A DNA stretch of 64,000 nt from Mariaggregatimicrobium sp964498785 (GCA_964498785.1 CAZCJL010000006.1:1-64000), one strand, 5' to 3'; shown: positions 8,669 through 17,981, numbered from the stretch's first letter. Translations and numbers: made by a program. Notes: generated from the sequence alone by a model not told the origin.

Positions 8669-10495
8669 ATGATTGAAAAACTCAAGGAAAAATTAGACCA
8701 GGTTCCCCAAAACCCGGGCGTTTATCTTTTTAAAGATAAAAATGAAAAAATAATTTATGTCGGTAAAGCAAAGCGACTACGCACCCGGGTTCGTTCATAT
8801 TTTCAAACAAATCGGGATGATGGACTCAAACATGCCAGACTCGTAAAACAAATTCATGATTTCGAAACGATTATCACAGATTCTGAAATCGAAGCATTGA
8901 TTTTAGAAGCAAATTTAGTTAAAGAGTATAAACCCCGTTATAACGTTAATTTAAAAGATGATAAAAGTTTCCCATATATCCGTGTAACAAATGAACCCTT
9001 TCCGCGTATCTTTCCCACACGTCAAATTATTCGTGATGGATCGAAATATTTTGGGCCTTATACAGATGTAAAGATAATGCGGTCGTTACTAAAAACAGTA
9101 AAAAGACTCTTTTCGATTCGAAGCTGTAATTTGAATTTAACAGTCGAAAATATTGCTCAAAAAAAATATCAAGTCTGTTTGAATTATCATATCCACCGCT
9201 GTTTTGGACCATGCGGGGGCTATATCAACGAAGAAGAATATAACCAAATTATTCAAAATATTATTAATTTTATACAAGGACGGGACACTATCGTTATTGC
9301 CGAATTACAGAATAAAATGGAACAAGACGCCGCGCTATTACAGTTTGAGAAAGCCGCCAGAATACGTGATCAAATTAATGCGATTAAAGATTTTCAATTT
9401 AAACAAAAGGTCATCACACCGGAACAGATTGATCAGGATCTGCTAACAGCATTTATGGAAGACGATGATGCATGTGGGGTAATTTTTAAAGTGCGAGAAG
9501 GTCGGATTATCGGGCGGCAGCATTTTTATTTATCAGGAGTTGAAGGCGAGTTGATGGCAAATGTTTTAAACCAATTCGTGATTCAATACTATTTGCGTTC
9601 GGACTTCGTCCCTGCTGAAATATATCTGCCAGAAAAAATTGCAGAAATTGACCAGATTGAAAAATGGCTGCAATCAAAAAGTAAAAACCGAATTCGATTG
9701 AAGTTTCCATCACGGGGTGAAAAGTTCAAATTGTTAAAAATGGCGAAACAGAACGCTAAATTACTCTTTGACGAACTGAAATTGCAGAAAATGAAGGCAA
9801 AAGATTTTATACCGCATTCTGTAAAAGCTCTTCAACGTGATCTTCGCTTAAAAACACCACCGCGGCGAATTGAAGCTTTTGATATTTCCAACATTTCAGG
9901 AACTAATCCGACAGCATCGCTGGTAACCTTTATTAATGGGCAGCCTAAAAAAGGAGAATATCGGCGCTTTAAAATTCGTCTCAAATCCACGCCGGATGAT
10001 TTTGCAATGATGGAAGAGGCTATTCGACGCAGATACATCCGTCTAATAAAAGAAAAGAAAGACATGCCAGACCTGATTATGGTTGATGGAGGAAAAGGAC
10101 AGCTATCTGTTGCCTTACGTGTGTTAAAAGAATTAAAACGTGAAGCACAGCCTGTCATTGCTCTGGCGAAACGTCTGGATGAAGTTTTTATACCCGATAG
10201 CCCTGACCCACAAAATATTCCGCATACATCATCCGGACTTCGGTTGTTACAACGTATCCGCGATGAAGCGCACAGATTTGCCGTGGATTATCATCGAAAG
10301 TTGAGGGGTAAACAGGCGGTAAAATCAGAATTAGATGATATCCCGGGAATAGGGCCATCTCGACGAAGTAAGCTGGTGAAACATTTTGGTTCTGTGCGTA
10401 ATTTGAAATCTGCAACATTCGATGAAATCAAACAGGTGGACCAAATCCCCGAAAACGTCGCACAAAATATTTATGATCATTTTCATCAAAAATAG
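8669..10495 (+). CDS. uvrC: UvrABC system protein C
   Basis: Makes both incisions in nucleotide excision repair. The 608-residue protein has an N-terminal GIY-YIG nuclease (GVYLFKDKNEKIIYVGKAK, about 14-32), a UvrB-interacting UVR motif (LLQFEKAARIRDQI, about 216-229), the UvrC homology region with the RNase H-like 5' nuclease (AFDISNISG and MVDGGKGQL), and a C-terminal helix-hairpin-helix pair (DDIPGIGPSRRSKLVKHFGS). I place the start at 8669 because family members begin a few residues before LKEKL. An in-frame ATG at 8627 would add 14 residues. Full length. The NHL protein follows 14 bases after the stop. Confidence 0.95.
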   Translation: MIEKLKEKLDQVPQNPGVYLFKDKNEKIIYVGKAKRLRTRVRSYFQTNRDDGLKHARLVKQIHDFETIITDSEIEALILEANLVKEYKPRYNVNLKDDKSFPYIRVTNEPFPRIFPTRQIIRDGSKYFGPYTDVKIMRSLLKTVKRLFSIRSCNLNLTVENIAQKKYQVCLNYHIHRCFGPCGGYINEEEYNQIIQNIINFIQGRDTIVIAELQNKMEQDAALLQFEKAARIRDQINAIKDFQFKQKVITPEQIDQDLLTAFMEDDDACGVIFKVREGRIIGRQHFYLSGVEGELMANVLNQFVIQYYLRSDFVPAEIYLPEKIAEIDQIEKWLQSKSKNRIRLKFPSRGEKFKLLKMAKQNAKLLFDELKLQKMKAKDFIPHSVKALQRDLRLKTPPRRIEAFDISNISGTNPTASLVTFINGQPKKGEYRRFKIRLKSTPDDFAMMEEAIRRRYIRLIKEKKDMPDLIMVDGGKGQLSVALRVLKELKREAQPVIALAKRLDEVFIPDSPDPQNIPHTSSGLRLLQRIRDEAHRFAVDYHRKLRGKQAVKSELDDIPGIGPSRRSKLVKHFGSVRNLKSATFDEIKQVDQIPENVAQNIYDHFHQK

Positions 10496-10509
10496 CTGGT
10501 TGTAACATA

Positions 10510-11934
10510 ATGGTCAATGGGAATAAAAATAAAATCGTGCTCAAATTAATTTTAATAATGTCGCTTTGTTTTTTGAATTGGGGTGATAAAAATAATCGCG
10601 ATATTCCGACAACCCTCGTTTTCCCTCCGTATTTACACAGTTATGGTATTCGTAAAGCCACAAAATTTCATCTTTTTATGTTTATGCAAAATCTGGTAAA
10701 ATTCCGGAATCCGCAGGCTTTAGCTGTCGTTCGATTGGATTCATGGGAAAACCCTGAAGCAGAAGGCGATGATGATGAGGTTACTGTATATGGCGTCAAT
10801 TCAGGCCAGAATAATATCATTTATAATACTTCCATGACATCGTTGGGCGTATATGGACTAAATGAACAACAGCCGCATCAACTAAACGAACCGATGGGAA
10901 TTGCTGCAAATAACAAAGGCGATGTGTATGTTTGTGATCGCGGCAACAATCGGATTGTGCGATTATTTAATAACGGTAAACAACTGCATTTTGTCCGCGC
11001 TATCGGCACGACTGGCAGCGGGAGTGAGCAATTCAGGCAACCGCACGATGTGGCGCTGGATTCTAAAAACAATATTTATATCACGGACAGGCAAAACCAT
11101 CGGGTTCATGTGTTTGATAAACACGATAGCTTGAAATATATTTTTGGGATTCAGGGAAAGATTGACGGACAATTTTACCATCCTGAAGCAATTGCTGTAA
11201 ATGACCATAGCCAACGCTGGACGTATTATCGAGATGCTTTTTTGGTCATCATCGATTTAGATAATACACGCATTCAAAAATTCGATCTGAGTGGAAACTT
11301 TATTAAAAGTATTACAGTGAATGAGTTTGGATATACAGATCCTCATTTATCATATTTAGCACTCGATTATTATAGCAATATTTACGTAACAGATCAAACA
11401 AATCACTGTGTTCATAAAATCGATCGAAATTTGAATTATTTAACAACCTTTGGCAGAAAAGGGACCGATGATCGGGAATTTATTGAACCGCGGGGAATTG
11501 CAATTTATCGACGATTCGGACAAATTTTTATTGCAGAAAAACAAGGCGCGCAGTACTATTGGGTTGGAACAGATTATCGTAATTTTACAGTAAGACAACA
11601 TGAAAGTCAAAAACATCTTTATTTTTTTGAATATTTTCTCACTGAACCTTCATTTATCACTGCCGATATATTTGATAATAAGAATCGGCTTGTCACAAGA
11701 ATCTGGCGTCGACGATTCAAGCCATCAGGCTCGCAAAAAGATTTGTGGAGTTGTTTTACAACATCCTGGCCTGATAGTTTACTGGCAAAAGAAAACATGG
11801 AAATCGCCGATAAATATAAGGGACTAAAAACTGTTCCACCGGGCTCCTATTCGGTCCGTTTTAGGTTTGAACCAACGTATTCATCATTCAACTATTTTTC
11901 AAAAGAAGTCATTAAAAAGTTTGTCATCGAATAA
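10510..11934 (+). CDS. NHL-repeat beta-propeller protein
   Basis: A 474-residue protein with an N-terminal hydrophobic segment (about 9-24) that may be a signal peptide or anchor. From about residue 115 to 365 there are NHL-type repeats, seen as units such as GDVYVCDRGNNRIVRLF, NNIYITDRQNHRVHVFD and SNIYVTDQTNHCVHKID, the standard blades of a six-bladed propeller. The C-terminal about 100 residues resemble a beta-sandwich of the FlgD-like or fibronectin kind. Such proteins bind ligands or other proteins, and the specific role is unknown. Probably co-transcribed with uvrC, although function links are not evident. Confidence 0.75.
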   Translation: MVNGNKNKIVLKLILIMSLCFLNWGDKNNRDIPTTLVFPPYLHSYGIRKATKFHLFMFMQNLVKFRNPQALAVVRLDSWENPEAEGDDDEVTVYGVNSGQNNIIYNTSMTSLGVYGLNEQQPHQLNEPMGIAANNKGDVYVCDRGNNRIVRLFNNGKQLHFVRAIGTTGSGSEQFRQPHDVALDSKNNIYITDRQNHRVHVFDKHDSLKYIFGIQGKIDGQFYHPEAIAVNDHSQRWTYYRDAFLVIIDLDNTRIQKFDLSGNFIKSITVNEFGYTDPHLSYLALDYYSNIYVTDQTNHCVHKIDRNLNYLTTFGRKGTDDREFIEPRGIAIYRRFGQIFIAEKQGAQYYWVGTDYRNFTVRQHESQKHLYFFEYFLTEPSFITADIFDNKNRLVTRIWRRRFKPSGSQKDLWSCFTTSWPDSLLAKENMEIADKYKGLKTVPPGSYSVRFRFEPTYSSFNYFSKEVIKKFVIE

Positions 11935-11970
11935 ATAATAAAAAATTAACTTTTTAAACTCAGAATATTC

Positions 11971-11999
11971 TTGACTATTTTGAAAATAATTTTTATAAT
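11971..11999 (+). promoter_or_regulatory. Strong sigma-70-type promoter
   Basis: TTGACT at 11971-11976 and a perfect TATAAT at 11994-11999, spacer 17 bases. The predicted start near 12006 is only some 15 bases before the terminator hairpin at 12020-12046. Confidence 0.65.
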
Positions 12000-12019
12000 G
12001 AATAACGTATTGAAGAGGG

Positions 12020-12052
12020 AGCGATAGTAAATTGAACACTATCGCTTTTTTA
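12020..12052 (+). terminator. Rho-independent terminator or attenuator
   Basis: AGCGATAGT (12020-12028) pairs with ACTATCGCT (12038-12046), loop 9 bases, followed by six T. It ends transcripts from the NHL gene. It also lies between the promoter at 11971-11999 and the lipoprotein gene at 12114, where it could attenuate expression. Confidence 0.8.
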
Positions 12053-12113
12053 TTATCGATATATTTTAAAAATGTCCCCGAAAAAGTGTGTAACAAAACC
12101 TGGAGAATACATC

Positions 12114-13400
12114 ATGAAAAAAATCACAACATTTTTAGTTTTGCTCCTTCTTTTTAACTGTGCCAGTCAACAAAAAGGAGGCCACAAACCAGGGACACAA
12201 AACCAAAATGTGAAAAATCTTAAAGTGCAGCTAAAAAAGAATCCGGCAGATCCGGAAGCGCATTATATGATCGGATTAGCGTATGCTCAAAAAGATAGTG
12301 ATGCTCTGGCGATAGCTCATTATGATACGGCTTTGTCAATAAATCCCGGACTAACAAAAGTCAAAGTTGAAAAAGCGAGTTTGCTGATCAAAAAAAACAG
12401 AATAAAGGAAGGATACGCCCAGTATCTTGAAATTTTAAAAAGTAATGATGCGGATAACTTCACCGCCGAAATTGCCCGTCAGATCGGCCAACCATACCCA
12501 ATTCGACAATTGACGTCAGGCGATTATAATAATGCATTCGGCCGTTTTTCGCCAGGGGGCAATCGGATTGTCTTTCAATCTGACCGAAATGGTAACTGGG
12601 ATATCTATTTGATGGATAAAGAAGGAAAGCAGGCTGTGAATATAACACAAAGTCCTGCACACGAAGAAATGCCAACCTTTTCTGCCGACGGAAAATTTAT
12701 TGCCTATACTTCCACACAGGACGATACCCTCCGAACCGATCGTGTGGATATGCATAGAAACATTTATATAATGAAGTTGGATGATCGTAACATCACACGT
12801 GCAGTATCCTTTGAAGGTGATGACTGGTATCCTGCTTTTACGAATAGTAATGATGAAATCGTTTTTACTTCTGAGAAAGACGATCCGCGAAATGTTAGCT
12901 TTCAGGATAAATTGAGCGATATTTATCTGTTGAATACCAAATCAGGACTTGTCCGGCGGCTCACACAAAACGAAGCGGATGAGGGCGCACCCGTTGTAAG
13001 TCGTAACGGAAAATGGATATTTTTCACATCGAATCGAGATGGGAATTATCAAATCTACAAAATGAACAACACAGGCGGTGAAACAGAACAGCTTACTTTC
13101 AGGGATTGGAATTGTGGCGCGCCTCATTTATCGCATGATGAAAAAAGAATTGTGTTCTTTGCCGAGGTGAATGGGAACTATGATATTTATATGATGAATA
13201 TAAACGGGCAAAAATTAACTCGTTTAACTCAATCAGCGGCGCAAGATGCCTGCCCCAACTTTTCCCCGGATGGAAAGCGCATTATTTTTCATTCAAATCA
13301 ACCGGGAAAATTTCACATTTTCTGGATTGATCTGTTGAATCCATTATCGCGAAACCAGATCGTAAAAAAACTTGAACAACAAATAATGAATTCAGATTAG
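12114..13400 (+). CDS. TPR-TolB-like propeller lipoprotein
   Basis: A 428-residue exported lipoprotein. Residues 1-16 form a lipoprotein signal ending LLLLFNC. Residues about 30-110 hold two TPR-like helices (NPADPEAHYMIGLAYAQKDS and the following unit). From about 135 onward there are at least five TolB/PD40 propeller repeats, for example FSPGGNRIVFQSDRNGNWDI and FSPDGKRIIFHSNQPGKFHI. The ATG at 12114 is preceded by TGGAGA. The same frame is open 42 bases further upstream but without a ribosome site. No Pal or TolAQR genes are adjacent, so this is a TolB-like scaffold and not clearly the Tol-Pal TolB itself. Confidence 0.85.
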   Translation: MKKITTFLVLLLLFNCASQQKGGHKPGTQNQNVKNLKVQLKKNPADPEAHYMIGLAYAQKDSDALAIAHYDTALSINPGLTKVKVEKASLLIKKNRIKEGYAQYLEILKSNDADNFTAEIARQIGQPYPIRQLTSGDYNNAFGRFSPGGNRIVFQSDRNGNWDIYLMDKEGKQAVNITQSPAHEEMPTFSADGKFIAYTSTQDDTLRTDRVDMHRNIYIMKLDDRNITRAVSFEGDDWYPAFTNSNDEIVFTSEKDDPRNVSFQDKLSDIYLLNTKSGLVRRLTQNEADEGAPVVSRNGKWIFFTSNRDGNYQIYKMNNTGGETEQLTFRDWNCGAPHLSHDEKRIVFFAEVNGNYDIYMMNINGQKLTRLTQSAAQDACPNFSPDGKRIIFHSNQPGKFHIFWIDLLNPLSRNQIVKKLEQQIMNSD

Positions 13401-13419
13401 AAAATTACACGCATTATAA

Positions 13420-13455
13420 AGCCGATCATTTCAAAAGTATTGATCGGTTTTTTTA
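13420..13455 (+). terminator. Rho-independent terminator after TolB-like gene
   Basis: CCGATCA (13423-13429) and TGATCGG (13441-13447) form a stem with an 11-base loop, followed by seven T. Confidence 0.85.
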
Positions 13456-13814
13456 TTTATTAAAATAATTCTAAGGACGAAATAAATAGCAGTGCTATAC
13501 AATATCTGTTAGTGAATGCGCAATATATTTTTCGGCGCGTAACGTACGGATGCTACTTCAATTTTGGATCATTTTCAAAGGATGGAATTCATGGGATGCA
13601 GAGTGACCCTTTTTAGTAATAAAATCTCGTATCGTCTGGAATCTAATTGAAACGCTTTTATTCCGATCAAACTCTCTGTCCGGTTATCTTTTTTAAGAAT
13701 GCACTGCTCTTTACTACCGAATGCACTGAAAGGGCATTTTATCAATTTCCTGACCATTTATTTAGCGGGAATACTCTCATCAAACTTTATAAGCATCGGT
13801 ATATAGCTATTGAA
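13456..13814. other. Gene-free stretch, nothing recognisable
   Basis: About 360 bases between the terminator of the TolB-like gene and the small coiled-coil gene. Two overlapping open frames of 60-66 codons exist on opposite strands, but neither has a ribosome site or a recognisable protein pattern. I see no RNA gene or repeat here. It may hold a decayed gene. Confidence 0.4.
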
Positions 13815-14066
13815 TTAGGCAGACGTTTCTTCGCGAGAAGGCAGTAATTCTCTTCTTAAGCTTGTTAACTCTTCAATCGCTTGTTTTTTCTTTTGAATCC
13901 GGTTTAATAAAATATTTTCATCCCGGCTTATAACGACCAATGTCATTGTGTCAGCAATTTTATTTGCTTGCAATGCAATTGCTTCGTTTAGATTTGTAAT
14001 GCGTTTTTTTAATTTTTCAATCTTTTTTTCAATAACCACTTTTTCATCTTCAGGCTTGTAAGCCAT
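13815..14066 (-). CDS. Small coiled-coil protein (83 aa), unknown function
   Basis: An 83-residue, highly charged protein that I do not recognise. Residues about 8-50 and 55-75 have heptad-like spacing of Leu/Ile with many Lys and Glu (VVIEKKIEKLKKRITNLNEA; RIQKKKQAIEELTSLRREL), predicting a coiled coil or helical hairpin. The ATG at 14066 has GGGAGGATG just upstream, which fixes the start. The frame remains open 90 bases further upstream but that stretch is not needed. No membrane segment is visible. The gene is isolated, so no function is proposed. Confidence 0.7.
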   Translation of the reverse strand: MAYKPEDEKVVIEKKIEKLKKRITNLNEAIALQANKIADTMTLVVISRDENILLNRIQKKKQAIEELTSLRRELLPSREETSA

Positions 14067-14457
14067 CGTACATCCTCCCATTTTGGTTAATGTTTTTACA
14101 GCGTTGATTATACTGATTCCTAACATACGAATGGGGTATATTTCAGAATTTACCAAATGAAATCAAGATGAAAGGTGAGCTTGTCCCTGACCCGAATATA
14201 AGCTCATATATTCCGCAAAATCATATTAAAAGAAACCGTGTAACTATCATAAATCAAAATAACGGAGCGAATTTTATTTTGATTTGGATTTATTAAATTT
14301 ATGTAAGTACCTTTTTATAACTTAGATTGTGAAACTATAGTATATAATATAATAAATAAAAAGATAATGTCAATAGTTTTATTAACTTTAATAAATAAAA
14401 AGTAAATTGAGCATAAATTTTGATTTTTAAGTGTTCGGTTAAAAATTAAAATTTGCC
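14067..14457. other. AT-rich intergenic region with one hairpin
   Basis: About 390 bases without a gene between divergently transcribed genes. It contains an inverted repeat, AAATCAAAAT (14251-14260) with ATTTTGATTT (14276-14285), loop 15 bases, not followed by a T-run. The rest is very AT-rich. The pyrR promoter begins right after it. Confidence 0.4.
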
Positions 14458-14486
14458 TTGACAATTAGAAAAAAAATGATTATAAT
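14458..14486 (+). promoter_or_regulatory. Perfect-consensus sigma-70 promoter for the pyr operon
   Basis: TTGACA at 14458-14463, 17-base spacer, TATAAT at 14481-14486: the exact consensus. A 17-base palindrome at 14498-14514 (AATTCAAA-A-TTTGAATT) covers the region just downstream of the expected start site and could be an operator or leader element. The leader before pyrR is about 65 bases. I cannot identify a PyrR-binding loop with confidence. Confidence 0.8.
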
Positions 14487-14557
14487 ACCGGCTAATTAAT
14501 TCAAAATTTGAATTTTGGTAATGATGCCAACTATTAAATGCTGAGCAATTCATTAAT

Positions 14558-15127
14558 ATGTCACAAAAAGTAATTGCAAAAATAATTGATCAAAACGGAA
14601 TTCGGCGTACAATTGTGAGATTGGCACATGAAATAATTGAACGGAACAAAGGGACAGAGAAACTGGTAGTTGTAGGAATCCGTACTCGTGGCGCTTTTTT
14701 AGCGAAACGTTTGCTAAATGAGATAAAAAAAATTGAAGGTGTTGAGCTTCCATTGGGAATATTGGATATTACAATGTACCGCGACGATTTTCGACAACGA
14801 TTAAGACAGCCTCAATTACAACAGACTGATATTCCATTTGATATTGATGAAAAAAACATCGTTCTTGTCGATGATGTTATTTATACAGGTCGTACAACCA
14901 GAGCTGCACTAGAAGGTTTAATGTCGTTTGGCCGCCCGGCAACCATACAACTTGCAGTACTTGTTGACCGGGGCCATCGAGAATTACCAATAAAACCGGA
15001 TTATGTCGGGAAAAATATTATTACCTCTATCGGGGAAGAAATTAAAGTCAAGATGAAAGAGATTGACCGGGATGATTGTGTTCTGCTGGTTGAAGAACCA
15101 AAAAGAGAAGAGGACTTTAACAATTAA
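14558..15127 (+). CDS. pyrR: Bifunctional pyrimidine operon regulator / uracil phosphoribosyltransferase PyrR
   Basis: Binds pyr mRNA in a UMP-dependent way and has uracil phosphoribosyltransferase activity. The 189-residue protein has the PRTase fold with the PRPP loop IVLVDDVIYTGRTTRAALEG (about 107-126), VVVGIRTRGAFLAKRL near the N-terminus, and DITMYRDDF, all typical of PyrR. Length is close to the usual 180. It leads the pyrR-pyrB-pyrC operon behind a perfect-consensus promoter, as expected for a regulator of pyrimidine synthesis. Confidence 0.93.
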   Translation: MSQKVIAKIIDQNGIRRTIVRLAHEIIERNKGTEKLVVVGIRTRGAFLAKRLLNEIKKIEGVELPLGILDITMYRDDFRQRLRQPQLQQTDIPFDIDEKNIVLVDDVIYTGRTTRAALEGLMSFGRPATIQLAVLVDRGHRELPIKPDYVGKNIITSIGEEIKVKMKEIDRDDCVLLVEEPKREEDFNN

Positions 15128-15173
15128 AAGACATTGTGGATTATTAATACTTATGAGAGAATTTTAAGATAAA

Positions 15174-16091
15174 ATGGCCCTTGAGAGAAAGCATCTAATT
15201 GGCCTTGAGGGGGTAGCAAGAGAAGAAATCGAATTATTTCTGGACACGGCAACATCATTCAAGGAAGTATTGGAACGACCAATACCTAAAGTTCCCACCC
15301 TTCGGGGAAAAACAATTGTTAACCTGTTCTTTGAGTCATCAACCCGAACCCGATTTTCGTTTGAATTAGCTGAAAAACGATTATCTGCTGATACAATAAA
15401 TTTTTCTGCCAGCACATCGTCAGTGAAAAAAGGAGAGAGCCTCCGTGATACCGCACAAAATATTGAGGCAATGCGGGTTGACATGGTCGTAATTCGTCAT
15501 GGCGCGGCAGGAGCCCCTTACATGTTAACGAAATGGATTAAGGGATCTGTTATCAATGCTGGTGATGGTTGTCATGAACACCCCACCCAAGCACTGCTCG
15601 ATATGATGACATTAAAAGAAAAATTTGGAGCGCTTAACGGATTGCGAGTCGCTATAATCGGAGACATTTTACATTCCCGCGTAGCACGTTCAAATTTATA
15701 TGGTCTTACAACAATGGGAGCAAAAGTCGCTTTTTGTGCTCCGAGTCCCTTAATTCCGATCGAATCCCACAGATGGCCGGTAAAAATCTATTACGACGTT
15801 GATGAAGCAATTCAGTGGGCAGATGTTATTATGTTGCTCCGTATTCAATTGGAAAGACAGCAAGCCAACTTTTTTCCATCCCTTAGAGAATATCATAATT
15901 TCTTTGGGATTACGAAAGAGCGATTAGACCGAAGCTCCAAAGATATAACAATTATGCATCCGGGGCCAATAAATCGTGGCGTTGAAATTGAAAGCACGCT
16001 GGCGGATAGCAAATATTCTGTTATTTTGAACCAGGTAACTAACGGAGTTGCCGTCAGAATGGCAGTATTATATTTATTGAGCGGAGAGTAA
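15174..16091 (+). CDS. pyrB: Aspartate carbamoyltransferase catalytic subunit
   Basis: Condenses carbamoyl phosphate with aspartate, the committed step of pyrimidine synthesis. The 305-residue protein has the carbamoyl-phosphate motif FFESSTRTRFSFELAEKRL (about 51-69), the SVKKGESLRDTAQNIEAM loop (about 82-99), and HPTQALLDMMTLKE. No pyrI regulatory subunit is present, so it should be the unregulated trimer class or one that associates with dihydroorotase, as in class A enzymes. The pyrC gene directly follows with its ribosome site inside the end of pyrB. Confidence 0.95.
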   Translation: MALERKHLIGLEGVAREEIELFLDTATSFKEVLERPIPKVPTLRGKTIVNLFFESSTRTRFSFELAEKRLSADTINFSASTSSVKKGESLRDTAQNIEAMRVDMVVIRHGAAGAPYMLTKWIKGSVINAGDGCHEHPTQALLDMMTLKEKFGALNGLRVAIIGDILHSRVARSNLYGLTTMGAKVAFCAPSPLIPIESHRWPVKIYYDVDEAIQWADVIMLLRIQLERQQANFFPSLREYHNFFGITKERLDRSSKDITIMHPGPINRGVEIESTLADSKYSVILNQVTNGVAVRMAVLYLLSGE

Positions 16092-16098
16092 TACGCTT

Positions 16099-17445
16099 AT
16101 GAGTGGAAAGTTAAAAAGAAGCTATAGTTCCGATTTTTCCAATAAAAAATCCGGTTTTAAGAAGAGCAAAATTTTGCTTCTAAAAGGGGGACATATTGTG
16201 GATGTTGTAAAAAAAGAACAAACAAAACTGGATATAATTATTAAAAATGGAAAAATTCAAGCGCTGGGAAAAAATCTCGCCGAAAATTTTGAAGGCGATG
16301 TCGTTGATATTACTGACAAACTAATTGTTCCCGGATTATTAGATATGCATGTTCATTTCAGGGAACCGGGCCGTGAGGACGAGGAGACCTTAATGACAGG
16401 CGCTTCTGCTGCTATGGCTGGCGGGTTCACCGGGGTGTGTACGATGCCAAATACTCAACCGGTCACAGATAACCGGGAAATCGTTGAATTCATCAAAGAC
16501 AAGTTTAGTGATCACTTAGTGGACGTCTACCCTATCGCCGCGATTACATTGGAACAAAAAGGTGAAAAACTTGTGGAAATTGCCGATCTCGTAGAAGCAG
16601 GAGCAGTTGCTTTTTCTGATGATGGTCGATCAGTGATGAACTCGCAGGTATTAAGACGAGCGTTAGAGTATTCGAGCATGTTTGATGTCCCTATTATTGA
16701 ACACTGCGAAGATGAGATGCTGGCAAAAGGTGGCGTCATGAATGAAGGATTCATGTCCTCACGTTTGGGATTACCGGGTATCCCTGTGATCTCCGAACAA
16801 ATTATTGTCTCTCGAAATATTAAAGTGGCTGATTATACGAAAGGGAAAATTCATCTGGCTCATATTTCAACAGAAGGCTCTGTAGAAATTATTCGACAGG
16901 CGAAAGAGCAGGGCGTAAAAGTTACATGCGAAGCAACACCGCATCATTTTACGCTAACAGATGAGGCTGTTGAATTTTATGACACAAACACGAAAATGAA
17001 TCCGCCATTGTGTACGGAAAAAGATGTTGCAGCAATTGTTGCCGGGCTGAAAGACGGAACTATTGATGTCATTGCCACAGATCATGCGCCACATTCGATT
17101 GAAGAAAAAGAACTTGAATACATCGATGCGCCTTTTGGCGTCATTGGCCTGGAGACGGCAATTGGATTAATAATCACCGAGTTGATTGAAAAACATCATT
17201 TTTCCATATATGAGATATTAGATAAAATAGCTGTAAATCCATATAAAATATTGGGATTAGAAGTACCAAAAATTGCAAAAAATAAATGGGCTAATCTTAC
17301 AATTTTAGATTTACACAATTCCTGGACAGTCGATAAAAACAAATTCAAGTCAAGATCGCGGAACACTCCGTTCCAGGGTTTTCAATTAAATGGACGCGCT
17401 TATGGCGTTTTTAATAATAATTATTTTACAATAGATTCAGAATAA
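16099..17445 (+). CDS. pyrC: Dihydroorotase (class I)
   Basis: Cyclises carbamoyl aspartate to dihydroorotate. The 448-residue zinc amidohydrolase has DMHVHFREPGREDEET (metal-binding HxH, about 84-99), SDDGRSVMN, the metal histidines in HCED and HLAHIST, TPHHFTLTDE, and the catalytic aspartate in ATDHAPHS. A 24-residue Lys/Ser-rich N-terminal extension precedes the usual start (KILLLKGGHIVD). GGAGAG upstream of the ATG at 16099 supports the extension being translated. Last gene of the pyr operon. Confidence 0.94.
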   Translation: MSGKLKRSYSSDFSNKKSGFKKSKILLLKGGHIVDVVKKEQTKLDIIIKNGKIQALGKNLAENFEGDVVDITDKLIVPGLLDMHVHFREPGREDEETLMTGASAAMAGGFTGVCTMPNTQPVTDNREIVEFIKDKFSDHLVDVYPIAAITLEQKGEKLVEIADLVEAGAVAFSDDGRSVMNSQVLRRALEYSSMFDVPIIEHCEDEMLAKGGVMNEGFMSSRLGLPGIPVISEQIIVSRNIKVADYTKGKIHLAHISTEGSVEIIRQAKEQGVKVTCEATPHHFTLTDEAVEFYDTNTKMNPPLCTEKDVAAIVAGLKDGTIDVIATDHAPHSIEEKELEYIDAPFGVIGLETAIGLIITELIEKHHFSIYEILDKIAVNPYKILGLEVPKIAKNKWANLTILDLHNSWTVDKNKFKSRSRNTPFQGFQLNGRAYGVFNNNYFTIDSE

Positions 17446-17456
17446 ATAAAAAGTGC

Positions 17457-17485
17457 TTGATTCTTTAAATATAAATTATTATCTT
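17457..17485 (+). promoter_or_regulatory. Probable promoter for rplM-rpsI
   Basis: TTGATT at 17457-17462 and TATCTT at 17480-17485, 17-base spacer, 53 bases upstream of rplM. The -10 match is weaker than for the other promoters. Confidence 0.45.
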
Positions 17486-17538
17486 TAAAGATTTAAATTA
17501 AAACTTATATTTTGATGTGAAAATGAGAGGGAAATAAA

Positions 17539-17970
17539 TTGAAAACAATAACTCCAAAAGCAACCGATATTGAGCAGAAATGGTATATTGTTGACGCCAC
17601 AGGAAAGGTTTTGGGACGGGTCGCAAGCGAAGTCGCCCAAATACTAAGAGGAAAGCATAAAGCAATGTATACCCCTCATCTGGATGTTGGTGACCATGTG
17701 GTTATTATCAATGCAGACAAAGTTCGTGTAACCGGTCGAAAGTTAGAGCAAAAAAGATATTATCATCACACCGGTTATCCGGGTGGTTTAAAATCTAAAG
17801 CACTCGGTAAAGTGGTTCAAGAAAAACCCGAATGGGTATTAGAACATGCTATTAAAGGGATGCTGCCCCATAATCGTCTGGGTAGAAAAATTTTCAAGAA
17901 ATTAAAGGTGTATGCAGGCGAACAACACCCACATTACGCTCAAAAACCGGAAAAATTAGAGATAGCTTAA
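17539..17970 (+). CDS. rplM: 50S ribosomal protein L13
   Basis: Structural protein of the large ribosomal subunit. The 143 residues cover the whole family, with WYIVDATGKVLGRVASEVA, HHTGYPGG and the signature VKGMLPHN/RLGR region (IKGMLPHNRLGRKIFKKLKVY). The start codon is TTG at 17539, with GAGAGGGA nine bases upstream and no in-frame ATG nearby that would keep the conserved N-terminus. rpsI follows after 11 bases, the usual L13-S9 pairing. Confidence 0.97.
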   Translation: MKTITPKATDIEQKWYIVDATGKVLGRVASEVAQILRGKHKAMYTPHLDVGDHVVIINADKVRVTGRKLEQKRYYHHTGYPGGLKSKALGKVVQEKPEWVLEHAIKGMLPHNRLGRKIFKKLKVYAGEQHPHYAQKPEKLEIA

Positions 17971-17981
17971 AGGACTATACC

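Noticed and set aside
12114..13400. Bona fide Tol-Pal TolB
   Set aside because: It has TPR repeats and a lipoprotein signal and no tolA, tolQ, tolR or pal nearby; only the propeller is TolB-like.
13575..13847. Overlapping 60-66 codon frames in the gap after the TolB-like gene
   Set aside because: No ribosome site and no protein-like pattern on either strand; likely chance frames.
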